Assembly (NCBI RefSeq): GCF_004363175.1
Contig: NZ_SNYR01000002.1
Coordinates: 868,001-932,000 of the forward strand
Source: Maritalea mobilis
Lineage (GTDB): Bacteria; Pseudomonadota; Alphaproteobacteria; Rhizobiales; Devosiaceae
DNA length: 64,000 nt
Direction of reading: 5' to 3'
Below are positions 33,174-42,112 of the stretch, one piece after another. Every line of letters starts with the position of its first letter. Positions within the stretch are counted from its first letter, which is position 1. Under the pieces are notes generated by a model. That model had not been told where the DNA came from, searched no databases, and saw nothing but the letters and a program-made list of their open reading frames with translations. Made by a program: the position numbers and the translations under genes.

Positions 33174-33455
33174 CTAAGAGTTTCTTTCTGCCGCTCGATT
33201 AGTTGGCAACATTTGGGAAGATGACTTTTCACGCAGTTTTTGCGCGTCTAGATTGTTCACCATGTCCTTAATCTCGCCTCGGCTTAATCCGATATCCCAA
33301 AGAATGTGATCATCAAGAGTTTCATACATGGCAATCATCTTGCGTCGACGCCATTTACGCATAATCGAACTCAACCATTCACGAAGTAGGGTGATTGGTT
33401 TTCTTTGTGCACTTAGTAGCGGTGTTGCGTTTGGTTTTTGCTCATTGATGGACAT
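33174..33455 (-). CDS. DUF1127 small protein
   Basis: A 93-residue protein. The C-terminal half has LDDHILWDIGLSRGEIKDMV, the DUF1127 motif (LxDhxLxDIGLxRxxI), preceded by a basic helix MRKWRRRKMIAMYE. DUF1127 proteins in alphaproteobacteria (for example CcaF1) bind RNA and affect sRNA maturation and stress. ATG 33455 follows TTGGAGGATGGT; the longer frame to 33527 lacks this. Confidence 0.8.
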   Translation of the reverse strand: MSINEQKPNATPLLSAQRKPITLLREWLSSIMRKWRRRKMIAMYETLDDHILWDIGLSRGEIKDMVNNLDAQKLREKSSSQMLPTNRAAERNS

Positions 33456-34025
33456 ACCATCCTCCAATTCCGAACTTCCTCGGACACACACAAATTTCGC
33501 TCCTGGCGAAAGAAGACTGTTGGCCAAGCTTCGCCGTACGGAGGAAGTGATGTTCCCAGAGTAGTGATTGATTAATAGGTGATTTGGAGAAACCCTAGGC
33601 GCTAGCCACTTTTATGGAATAGGCGCCTAGGGCTAACAGCGCGTCAGATTGTTACCTGCAAACAGCAGGAACCTCGGAATTGTGTAAAATCTATTCAGAA
33701 CTTGCATTCCAGCCTCTCAAAAGCAGCACATCGCTAGAGGCGCTCACGATCTGTCAGCGAGCGAGATGTCAATATTTAGCGTTGATATCGGAAATAACGA
33801 ACTTTGTTCCGGAACCTATTGTAGGTTCCGGCTAGACATCCCGGTCGGCGATATGAGCCTTTTGAAAACGAATTGAATGCTGTTTGTTCATGCCTGTGAG
33901 GTTAGCATGAACAATATTTAAGTCAACACGGTTAAATTGAAATGTACGATAGGTATTTTGATATTGGAATTTCAATGAATTGGTTTGGTTTATTGAACCA
34001 CAAATTACCTTCAGAAAAACTATTT
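33456..34025. other. Intergenic region with two inverted repeats
   Basis: No coding frame seen. CCCTAGGCGC (33594-33603) faces GCGCCTAGGG (about 33624-33633). CCGGAACCTA (33809-33818) and TAGGTTCCGG (33822-33831) form a perfect 10-bp stem with a 3-base loop. Neither has a T-run, so they are not ordinary terminators. Confidence 0.5.
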
Positions 34026-34055
34026 TTGACTATGCAGAACTAATGTGTTTACGAT
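34026..34055 (+). promoter_or_regulatory. Promoter of sRNA candidate 3
   Basis: TTGACT (34026-34031), 18 bases, TACGAT (34050-34055). Start expected near 34062. Confidence 0.5.
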
Positions 34056-34061
34056 CCTACT

Positions 34062-34150
34062 GGTTCAACTATGGATGCCCCCATCCAAACCAAGCGTGTT
34101 GAACTATTTTCAAGCCCGAATGGGACTCTTGCCGTGCGGGCTTTATTTTT
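34062..34150 (+). ncRNA. sRNA candidate 3 with C-loop
   Basis: An approximately 88-base unit. Outer stem GTTCAAC (34063-34069) with GTTGAAC (34098-34104); inner hairpin TGGATG-CCCC-CATCCA (34072-34087); then a terminator AAGCCCG (34112-34118) with CGGGCTT (34137-34143) and TATTTTT. The CCCG-ATGG...CC-GCGGG terminator outline matches sRNA candidates 1 and 2, and the exposed C-loop matches candidate 2. No open frame. Confidence 0.57.
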
Positions 34151-34284
34151 GCGCTGTACAGGACAAATATAATGAAGAACTATGAAATAGTTACCTATTC
34201 ACGCTGATAGGCGCTTCAGTATTTTTAAGCTTATATGATGTACCAACTCTTGGTTTGATTTCATTGTTTTTCGGGGTTTCGATA

Positions 34285-34587
34285 TTAGTTATCAGAAAGA
34301 GATAGTTCGCTTTGTTGCGACAATGCACATAGTACGGATCTTATGTGCGCGGCATTTTCGAGATTGTAAAAATTGGAATGTCCTCGTCTGGACGCGCGTA
34401 CAAGTTTGAGACGTTTCAGAACCTGTAAATGCTGAGAACAGTTTGGTGCGGTAAACTCGGTAGAATGAGCAAGCTCTTCAACACACTTTTCACCTTGCAG
34501 CAATTCTAGGCAAATTTGTATTCGGGTCGCTGAGGAGAAAGCATGAGCTAAAATGGCAGCATCTTCAATTTGTTTATGGCTTAGCAT
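34285..34587 (-). CDS. ArsR/SmtB-family regulator
   Basis: A 100-residue winged helix: FSSATRIQICLELLQGEKCVEELAHSTEF, recognition helix APNCSQHLQVLKRLKLV, wing RRGHSNFYNL. Cys residues occur at EKCVEE, in the recognition helix (PNCSQH) and near the end (VLCALS). The Cys in alpha-3 is where ArsR-type sensors bind metals or react with thiols, but the ELxVCDL motif is not intact. Partner gene not adjacent; target unknown. Confidence 0.82.
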   Translation of the reverse strand: MLSHKQIEDAAILAHAFSSATRIQICLELLQGEKCVEELAHSTEFTAPNCSQHLQVLKRLKLVRASRRGHSNFYNLENAAHIRSVLCALSQQSELSLSDN

Positions 34588-34892
34588 ACCGGCCTCTCTT
34601 CAAGAAACGACTAATACCATTATGCATCTAATTTTTCGAATGTGGGTACAATGAGGCATATTGCTACATGGTATTCAATTAAAATTGTTACACACAAAAC
34701 AAATTGCAGCGGCATTTTATTTCGTAGCGCGAATAAGCCGAACGTTGCTGAACTGTTCATGGAGGAGATTGCGCAGAAATTCAGAAAGATGTTGGCGTTT
34801 ACTCGGCACCGTAATTAACCCAACGATAATTGTAACTAAGTTATATTTAATTAAACTCAAGTTTCATCGACTTCTCACAAAATGGGGTTTTT
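34588..34892. other. Intergenic stretch, no gene seen
   Basis: Divergent gap of about 305 bases between the arsR-like and the EAL genes, A/T-rich. It must hold both promoters; no clear operator or hairpin recognised. Confidence 0.4.
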
Positions 34893-36206
34893 GTGGAAAT
34901 CCAAACAGAATCCGCTTCAGATTTTAGTCAGCGAATGGCAAAGGCCTACATGTATGGGGCGCTGTCTTTTGTGGCGATTGGCATTGCATGGGCCGCTGTA
35001 TTTATCATTATGGGCTGGTGGCTTGTCGTTGCGATGGACCTCATTATCGTGGCACTTGGCGGTGTAATCTACTTTTCTATGCGAAAAGGTCACCTCAGGT
35101 TTGGACTGTTTTTGGCCCAAGCTGGACTTGTGCTAATCGCCGTAACAATGGGGGTTCTTTTAGATGTCCCAACGGCTGAATATCCGCGTGTGAGTCATAT
35201 ATATTTGCTTTCGGTCGCTTCGCTTGGGTATCTAAATTATCAGCGAGAAAAATCTAAAATCCAGCTCACGCTCATCGTGATTTGTTTGTTGACCTTTGTT
35301 ATCCTGGCCAGCGCACCATTGGCATCACCATATGTTCTAGAAATGCCAGACTTGCTAAGATTTGTTGGTACATGGGCAAATGCGACGATGGCTACCATTA
35401 TGTTGGCAGCTTCAGTTCATGCCATCCATTCAGAGCTCGTTCGGAAAGACAAAGATAGTCGGCGCCTGATGTCGGCTTTGTGGAACAAGGAGTTTAAACT
35501 AGCCTTTCAACCGCAGGTAGATAAATCGCGGAAAATAGTAGGCGCAGAAGCGTTGATTAGGTGGCATCACCCCGAAAAAGGCGAAATCTCACCAGCATCG
35601 TTTATACCTCAGGCTGAGCAACTCGATCTGATGTCGGATATTGGCAATTGGGTCCTTGAAGAGGGCTGTACAGTGTTAAAATCGTGGGAGAAAAATCCAA
35701 AGCTTCAACACTTGAATTTGTCTCTTAATGTTAGCGCCAAACAGCTGATGCACAACAAGTTTGAAGAGAATGTAAGAAAGATACTGAACCGCACAGGCGC
35801 AAACCCCAATAAGCTCACATTAGAAATCACTGAAAGCGTGCTGGTGACTGGGTTTGAATTGGCCAGAGCAAAATTAGCGGCATTAAATGAGCTGGGTGTC
35901 ACCGTGGCCTTAGATGACTTTGGAACCGGTTATTCCTCTTTATCTTACCTTCGACAATTGCCTGTTCAGCACGTTAAGATCGATCGCAGTTTTGTAAAAG
36001 ATGCATCGCTGAATGATCACAGCAAAACCTTCGTCAAAAACCTGGTTCAGCTATGCAATGATCTTGGACAAAATGTAGTGGCCGAAGGTGTGGAAACCGA
36101 AGAACAGCATAAGCTTTTGTGTGAATTTGGCGCTTCCGACTTCCAAGGATATCTTTATGGGAAGCCTACAGATTTAGAGAATTTCGAGAGCCAAAATCTC
36201 GCTTAG
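34893..36206 (+). CDS. Membrane EAL-domain phosphodiesterase
   Basis: A 437-residue protein: five or six membrane helices (about 15-180), then an EAL domain (190-430) with AEALIRWHHPEKG, NVSAKQL, LEITESVL, ALDDFGTGYSSLSYLR, HVKIDRSF and VVAEGVETEEQ. All metal and catalytic motifs are present, so it should hydrolyse cyclic di-GMP. No GGDEF domain. Start taken at GTG 34893; ATG 34935 is an alternative. Confidence 0.88.
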   Translation: MEIQTESASDFSQRMAKAYMYGALSFVAIGIAWAAVFIIMGWWLVVAMDLIIVALGGVIYFSMRKGHLRFGLFLAQAGLVLIAVTMGVLLDVPTAEYPRVSHIYLLSVASLGYLNYQREKSKIQLTLIVICLLTFVILASAPLASPYVLEMPDLLRFVGTWANATMATIMLAASVHAIHSELVRKDKDSRRLMSALWNKEFKLAFQPQVDKSRKIVGAEALIRWHHPEKGEISPASFIPQAEQLDLMSDIGNWVLEEGCTVLKSWEKNPKLQHLNLSLNVSAKQLMHNKFEENVRKILNRTGANPNKLTLEITESVLVTGFELARAKLAALNELGVTVALDDFGTGYSSLSYLRQLPVQHVKIDRSFVKDASLNDHSKTFVKNLVQLCNDLGQNVVAEGVETEEQHKLLCEFGASDFQGYLYGKPTDLENFESQNLA

Positions 36207-36367
36207 AAGATTTGTAGAAATTTGGGCACTAAACCCAATACTCATCATCTTTTTGTTTTGAGACACATTTTCTATTTTTTCACCGAAAAAAGCCAATGCA
36301 TATCTGGCTTTTTCTAAGATGACAGATATGTTCCCTCAAGATTGACAACATAGCGTGACGAATTTTA

Positions 36368-37525
36368 GTGAACTTGAGTAAGCTAAATATTTTTCCAGCC
36401 CTTGCCCCTGTGAGTAAGCGCGAAATCTTCCGCGCGTCATTAGGTGCATTTCTTGGTCTTTTGGTCTCCGGGTTTACAACCAGCCTGTTTATGACGGACC
36501 AAGCAGCCATTGGTATACTTGTTGCACCGATGGGCGCCTCTGCTGTCTTGCTATTCGGAGCACCAACAAGTCCATTTGCTCAACCCTGGTCAATATTAGC
36601 TGGCAACACTGTCGCACTTTTGATTGGGTTAATCATCTTACTGGCCGTAAACGATGTAGTTTTAGCAGCCTCATTGGCTGTTTCGCTCACAATCGGCTTA
36701 ATGTTCTTTTCGAAGTGCATACACCCACCAAGTGGTGCTGTAGCACTTACCGTAATCTTAAGTCAGCCTACAATATCTGAATTCGGATATCACGCGGTTG
36801 TTGCACCCATTTCCTTAAATTCATTGATTTTGCTTTCAATGGCAGTCCTATTTAACAATCTGTCCGGCAAAAAATATCCGCATATTCCAGTAACTGATAC
36901 AGGTGAAAAGAGCACTCAAGTAGATAGTCTTCATTTGTCCACGCTACCGGATGATCTGAACCAAGCACTTAAACGGTATGATGAGGTTTTGAACGTTAGT
37001 CCTGACCAATTGGATTGGATAATGAACCAGGTTCAAATACAATCCTATCAACGCAAGTTAAAAGGTTTGTCGTGTGGTGAAATCATGAAGCCTTGCTGCA
37101 TCACATTATCACCTAAACTTCGCCTCAAGAAGGCATGGTCAACCCTTAGAAAGTCTGGATTAAATGCACTGCCGGTCGTTGATGAAAATTCCCGCCTTGT
37201 GGGCATTGTTAGCCAACATGATTTCGTAAGATCTCGTGCACTCAGTGTTGAAGGGCAAGTTGGGGGCACACTCACCTCAAATGTTGAAAGTCTACTTTCT
37301 GGAACACGATTTTTGCGAGTGGAAGACATCATGACCCGAACTGTTGTCTCTGCAGATTCAGACACACCTATTGCGAAGCTGGTGCCCGCACTGGCGGAAA
37401 AAGGACTCCACCAAATTCCGATCATCGATATAAACAGTAAATTTATCGGCATGGTCACACAGGCAAATCTTATAGGTGCCCTGCTCACTAGCCAGGAGAT
37501 GGTGACATCTAGCAAATGCGCTTAA
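36368..37525 (+). CDS. HPP-family membrane protein with two CBS domains
   Basis: A 385-residue protein. The N-terminal HPP domain has four membrane helices with MGASAVLLFGAPTSPFAQPW and the name motif HPPSGAVALT (119-128). The C-terminal half holds a CBS pair (about 235-380: MKPCCITL, LNALPVVDENSRLVGIVSQHD; IMTRTVVSADSD, LHQIPIIDINSKFIGMVTQ). HPP proteins are linked to nitrite or nitrogen-oxide handling and often accompany NsrR/Fnr-controlled genes. GTG start. Confidence 0.87.
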   Translation: MNLSKLNIFPALAPVSKREIFRASLGAFLGLLVSGFTTSLFMTDQAAIGILVAPMGASAVLLFGAPTSPFAQPWSILAGNTVALLIGLIILLAVNDVVLAASLAVSLTIGLMFFSKCIHPPSGAVALTVILSQPTISEFGYHAVVAPISLNSLILLSMAVLFNNLSGKKYPHIPVTDTGEKSTQVDSLHLSTLPDDLNQALKRYDEVLNVSPDQLDWIMNQVQIQSYQRKLKGLSCGEIMKPCCITLSPKLRLKKAWSTLRKSGLNALPVVDENSRLVGIVSQHDFVRSRALSVEGQVGGTLTSNVESLLSGTRFLRVEDIMTRTVVSADSDTPIAKLVPALAEKGLHQIPIIDINSKFIGMVTQANLIGALLTSQEMVTSSKCA

Positions 37526-37729
37526 GCAGGTATCAATAATTCCTTCATTTGCAGGATGATTTCACAACACACCTAGACGCAATCCGCATCTAATAGCAGA
37601 CACAACCTAAGCAAAACATCAAAGACTCTCCCCCGGCTTATTCAATTGGCCAGGCGGTTCTCGTGCGAACTCTTCATCAAATAAAAACCAATACTGGTTA
37701 GACTAACACGCCATTAGGCAAATTGGTGG

Positions 37730-39676
37730 ATGATGATATCGCGCGCTATTAGCAAAGTTGGCACATATTTTAGCTTGAGGCATGACTCGAGCGCAGTGAT
37801 CTTCGCGCGCCATAGAACGGCACAACGTCAAGTTCCGCTCATGTATTTGATTTTGAGCATCAATATGCTCTCGCTTTGCGTGACGCATCTTGATTTGGCG
37901 CCGCGTCATTTGACAGTTTATTTCCCTGCTTTCCTACTCTTGTTGAGCGGCGTGAGGACACTTAGTTGGCTTCACAAACGAAACGCCCAAATCAGCCTCA
38001 GACGGGCACGAAATGCGCTGAGAATAACGCTCATATTTGCAATCGTGCTATCAGCAGTTTTTGTAACTTGGTCGCTATCCCTGTTCACTTACGGCGACGC
38101 ATACACAAAAGGTCAGGTTGTTTTTTTCATAGGCGTTACCCTTACAACAATTATCACCTGTCTGATGACAATTCGGCAGGCCTCAGCCATTATGTTTGCC
38201 ATTGTTGTCATACCGACATCTTTATTTTTGATAACGCAACCGGAGCCCGTTTTCCACGCGATAGCTGTTAATATGGTGTTGGTCATCGGCGCTATGATCT
38301 TTGTCCTTGATCGCGCCAATCAACATTTTCGAAACAGCATTGAAAAACAATCAGAGTTAAATGCGGCAAATACTAAAATTCGCAAAATTGCAAATTTGGA
38401 TAGCTTAACTGAGCTAGCAAATCGAAGACATTTTTTCCACTTCCTCCAAACTCGAATTGAAGATCCTGATTGTGAGAAATTTGCACTAGTCCTTCTAGAC
38501 CTAGATGGGTTTAAACCTATCAACGATGTTTTTGGGCACCCAACCGGCGATAAAACGCTGGTTGAAATCGCGGCAAGACTGAAAAATTGCTTGCCACCCA
38601 ACTCATTCCTTGCCCGTTTGGGGGGAGATGAGTTTGCAATCATCATTTGGGAAACGCCACACCAAGTCGTTGTTGATGTAATCGAGAGAGCATTAGGCGT
38701 TATTTCCTATCCAATTTTATTTGACGAAGGCAGCGCCGTTGTGTCAGCCACTGCTGGCATCGCATACTATCCTGACGCCGCTGAAGAAGCCGGATTGCTG
38801 TTTGAACGGGCAGATTTTGCACTTTGTTTCGCAAAGCAGGAAAAAAGAGGTGAGATTGTTGAGTTCAATCTGCATCATGAAAATAGTATTTTATCATCAG
38901 CAAACTTGGCAAAGAACCTAAGAGAAGCCGATTTTGAAGCAGAATTCTCGATGGTGTTCCAACCCATTTGGGATATAGCGTCCATCAACATAATTGGCTT
39001 TGAAGCACTAGCTAGATGGAACAGCCCATCCATGGGGGCAGTCCCGCCAGATCATTTCATACCTGCTGCTGAGCAAACAGGCCTAGTAAGCAAGCTGACA
39101 AAAATTCTAATTGGCAAGTCACTTGATGTTGCCGAAACATGGCCCCAAAATCTAAAACTAGGGCTCAATCTTTCGGCGGTGGATTTGTGCTCACACGAAG
39201 CCATAACCCAAATATTGGCTTTAATAAGGGATCGAAATTTTGATCCGAAACGCATTACGATTGAGATCACAGAAACCGCTGTGATGCGAGATTTTGAACG
39301 CGCCGTCCAATCGCTTAATCGATTGCGCAAAGCTGGTATGCAAATCGCGTTAGATGACTTTGGCTCTGGCAACTCGAGCTTAAGCTACTTGCAAAAGTTG
39401 CCTTTGGATCATGTCAAAATCGACAAATCGTTCGTACAAAGCGCCGATCAAGATCCGCGCGCCCACGAAATCACACTGACAATTGTACGGTTGTGTTCAT
39501 CGTTTGGCTTTGGCTGCATTGCAGAGGGCGTCGAGACTATGGCGCAGCTAGAAATGCTTTCTAAAATTGGCTGTCATACATTGCAGGGCTTCTACTTCGC
39601 CAAACCGATGTCAGCGAACCAAGTTGATCAATATATCGCGGAAAACACAGCAGTTCTTTCGATTGGGTTTGGTTGA
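37730..39676 (+). CDS. Membrane GGDEF-EAL protein
   Basis: A 648-residue dual-domain protein: several membrane helices (about 40-200), a GGDEF domain (about 210-380) with intact RLGGDEFAI, and an EAL domain (about 395-640) with FEALARWNSP, LEITETA-like IEITETAVM, ALDDFGSGNSSLSYL, HVKIDKSF and IAEGVETMAQ. Both cyclic-di-GMP synthesis and breakdown sites look intact; the net activity cannot be told from sequence. Confidence 0.9.
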   Translation: MMISRAISKVGTYFSLRHDSSAVIFARHRTAQRQVPLMYLILSINMLSLCVTHLDLAPRHLTVYFPAFLLLLSGVRTLSWLHKRNAQISLRRARNALRITLIFAIVLSAVFVTWSLSLFTYGDAYTKGQVVFFIGVTLTTIITCLMTIRQASAIMFAIVVIPTSLFLITQPEPVFHAIAVNMVLVIGAMIFVLDRANQHFRNSIEKQSELNAANTKIRKIANLDSLTELANRRHFFHFLQTRIEDPDCEKFALVLLDLDGFKPINDVFGHPTGDKTLVEIAARLKNCLPPNSFLARLGGDEFAIIIWETPHQVVVDVIERALGVISYPILFDEGSAVVSATAGIAYYPDAAEEAGLLFERADFALCFAKQEKRGEIVEFNLHHENSILSSANLAKNLREADFEAEFSMVFQPIWDIASINIIGFEALARWNSPSMGAVPPDHFIPAAEQTGLVSKLTKILIGKSLDVAETWPQNLKLGLNLSAVDLCSHEAITQILALIRDRNFDPKRITIEITETAVMRDFERAVQSLNRLRKAGMQIALDDFGSGNSSLSYLQKLPLDHVKIDKSFVQSADQDPRAHEITLTIVRLCSSFGFGCIAEGVETMAQLEMLSKIGCHTLQGFYFAKPMSANQVDQYIAENTAVLSIGFG

Positions 39677-39708
39677 GCAGTTGGATATAAATCACCTGAT
39701 ATGATTCT

Positions 39709-39801
39709 ATCCCAAAAGCGGACATTGGAGCGCATTGATTGGAACTCTTCATAGCAGAGCTTCGTCGAACACGTTATCCAAGTTTGTATTAAGGGCAGCC
39801 C
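39709..39801 (+). repeat. Dispersed repeat copy R4 (full length)
   Basis: Blocks in order: TCCCAAAAGCGGACATTGGA, GCGCATTGATTGGAACTC, TTCATAGCAGAGCTTCGTCG, AAGTTTGTATTAAGGGCAGC. Aligns along about 90 bases with R6 at 43738, same orientation. Confidence 0.75.
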
Positions 39802-39873
39802 CATATCTATTAATAGATATTGGTAATTCTTAAGTATTTTGCGCTACGCTTTTCCACGGATCAACCTTCAATA

Positions 39874-40842
39874 ATGCGAGACAACGTGGACGAGTTCGAC
39901 CTATTTGCGGATGATATTGACGAAGTTAACACGATCGTCAAAACGCAAGAATCACTGTTTGATACCGAGCAGCGGTTAGGTGTGATGCTTGATGCTATGC
40001 CCATTGGTCTTTTGTTTCACACTCAGCAGGGCATACTCTACGCCAATGACCAGGCATGCCAATTATTGCATGGTCAAAAGTCAGAGTTGGTTGGCCGTCA
40101 TTTTCTAGATTTTATTCGCGAAGATGAGTTTTCATCTGTAGATAGTTTATTGCAACGTGCCTTTATGGCTGGTCAGAAAGCTGTCGAATCCGAAAGTGTG
40201 ATCTCAATAAAGGACCGGGCAAATCGACTAATCAAAATTACCACCAGCCGGTTGCCTTGGGACGGTACGCCGGTGATCCAAATCTTGTTTCAAGATATTA
40301 CGGCCCAAAAGCGGGCTGAGCAATCTTTGCGCAAGCTTTCGATTACTGATGAATTGACCGGTGCCTATAATCGGCGCCATGTCTTTTACGAAGCAGAAAG
40401 CTATCTTCAGCAAAAGAACATGCCGCCGGTGACGATCGCAATGCTTGATGTCGATCACTTTAAATCTATCAACGACACATATGGTCATGCGCTTGGCGAT
40501 ACCGTGCTTAAGGATATCACCAAGATGGCGCACAATTTTGTACCAACAATTAAGAACTGTAACTCGGCCATGTTTGCGCGTATCGGCGGTGAGGAGTTTT
40601 TGTTTTTGTTGCCTGGACTCACAGTGGATGAAGGTGCCGCAGTCGCAGAAGAATTCAGGCAATCCATAATGCGGTTGCGGATATCACAAAACGGTGGGCG
40701 TTTGGTCAAGATAACAGCAAGCTTCGGGGTGGCGGAATACCAACAGGGGGATATATCCTTTGATCAGCTTTTGAGCCGTGCCGATGATGCGCTTTACCGA
40801 GCGAAAAACAATGGGCGCAATCAGGTGAGCAAAGCGGTTTAG
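39874..40842 (+). CDS. PAS-GGDEF diguanylate cyclase
   Basis: A 322-residue soluble protein starting at ATG 39874. PAS domain about 35-150 (LDAMPIGLLFHTQQGILYANDQAC), then GGDEF (about 155-320) with DELTGAYNRRHV, DVDHFKSINDTYGH and active site RIGGEEFLFLLPG. Should make cyclic di-GMP in response to a signal at the PAS domain. It stands right after the R4 repeat, as the first gene of a repeat-bounded segment. Confidence 0.88.
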   Translation: MRDNVDEFDLFADDIDEVNTIVKTQESLFDTEQRLGVMLDAMPIGLLFHTQQGILYANDQACQLLHGQKSELVGRHFLDFIREDEFSSVDSLLQRAFMAGQKAVESESVISIKDRANRLIKITTSRLPWDGTPVIQILFQDITAQKRAEQSLRKLSITDELTGAYNRRHVFYEAESYLQQKNMPPVTIAMLDVDHFKSINDTYGHALGDTVLKDITKMAHNFVPTIKNCNSAMFARIGGEEFLFLLPGLTVDEGAAVAEEFRQSIMRLRISQNGGRLVKITASFGVAEYQQGDISFDQLLSRADDALYRAKNNGRNQVSKAV

Positions 40843-41100
40843 GACACCACATATGCTTTTAGTTGAGGCTTCGGAAAATCTCAACACACTTTGCCCCTTT
40901 CTACGGCACCCATTTGTGGCGTGGCCGTTTAAGCAGGCGGCTCGAGTGAATTTCCTTTGCATGGGCGCTCTATTGATGTTCTCAAAGTGGTAAATTACCT
41001 AAACCGGAAATTCAAGATTTGCTTATAGATGCAGATGACAGCCAATCCTTTATTAGAAATATGATTGAGGCTTATGCGCCACCATTTCTTCGACATCAAA

Positions 41101-41120
41101 TCCCAAAAGCGGACGTTGGC
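41101..41120 (+). repeat. Dispersed repeat copy R5 (core only)
   Basis: TCCCAAAAGCGGACGTTGGC, the left core of the repeat family; the rest of the 90-bp unit is not recognisable. Confidence 0.5.
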
Positions 41121-41212
41121 TGCATGATCCATTCGTCGGCAAAACCACTAGTGCTGTTGCGGTTTCAGTTTGTGCCGGACAATGATGATCAGCTGTGGAT
41201 TGATGGCTCAGA

Positions 41213-41563
41213 TCAGTCCTGTTCGAATACCCGAGCTCGATGCACAACTGCAGCGCGGTGGCTGATGCCCAGAGTTCGATCAATTTCTGTCGATGAATAA
41301 CCTTTGGCGAGTTGTATGAGGACCTCCTGCTCTCAAATTGTTAGCTGCCGCGCGCGAGGCGCCCCATCAACAACAAGATGCAAAGGGACAAGGATATGAA
41401 GCAGATAGGATAACAAAACTGCAAATTCGTACAATACAATGTCCCGACAGTGTTGGGGAGGTATGGGAAACGCGAAACGACTTCTTCCCAACCAACTGAT
41501 GCCACCAGGATTGCACCAATTCAAATGATATCCAGCAATGGCTCGGTCACGTGTCTTTTGCAA
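41213..41563 (-). pseudogene. LuxR-type regulator with internal stop
   Basis: One frame runs from GGISWLGRSRFAFPIPPQH through GAPRARQLTI, a TGA at 41333-41335, then EQEVLIQLAKGYSSTEIDRT, LGISHRAAVVHRARVFEQD and stop. The part around and after the TGA is a LuxR-type helix-turn-helix (usually LTxREQEVLxxLAxGxSxxEI...LGIS). The stop replaces an Arg (CGA to TGA). The protein also ends early. A decayed regulator. Confidence 0.65.
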
Positions 41564-42112
41564 CTTGCCTTTGTAAAAGCTTTGCTACGTCAGGCCTCTT
41601 TTATTTAACATTTTATGAGTTGATCGATATGGCTGGAAGGTGTCGTGACCGGCAGTTCGCGCCGGACCAACTTAAGGGCAAAACCAGTGAAATTGGTCAA
41701 AAATACAATGTTTGCGGGTTTCAAGACGCTGGTAATGATTATTGGGATGCGTCAATTTGATAAAAGAGAAAACGGGGCCGATGTTCGACATAAAAGCAAA
41801 CATTTCAAAGTGCCAACTTTGATACATGACTTTCGCCGAATGCTATACCCGCGTTCTCTACTTCCAAAACCTTTGCCGCTCCGTCAAATTAAACTTTTGG
41901 GTCATTTGAATGAAATGCGAATACTCCATTTTTGACCACTGCTTCTCGATGCCTGTCAAAAACCTCATTTGGCAACAGGTTTTCCCTAATCAAAAAACCT
42001 TTATGCGAAAGCGACTTAGTTACTTCATTCGGAACATGCATAAAAGAACCTCATTAACTCAGTTAGTGTAAAAAGTTTCACGCAACACAGTGGCCGGAGT
42101 AGGACCATCACG
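41564..42112. other. Intergenic stretch, degenerate sequence
   Basis: Several short open frames (for example 41551-41760 and 41645-41935 on the plus strand) have no ribosome site or recognisable product. Likely decayed DNA between the luxR pseudogene and the MFS gene. Confidence 0.4.

Noticed and set aside
34661-34927. 88-codon plus-strand frame upstream of the EAL gene
   Set aside because: A/T-rich gap sequence with no ribosome site and no protein character; it runs into the EAL gene in another frame.
41019-41300. 93-codon plus-strand frame
   Set aside because: No recognisable product; it overlaps the R5 core and the LuxR pseudogene on the opposite strand.
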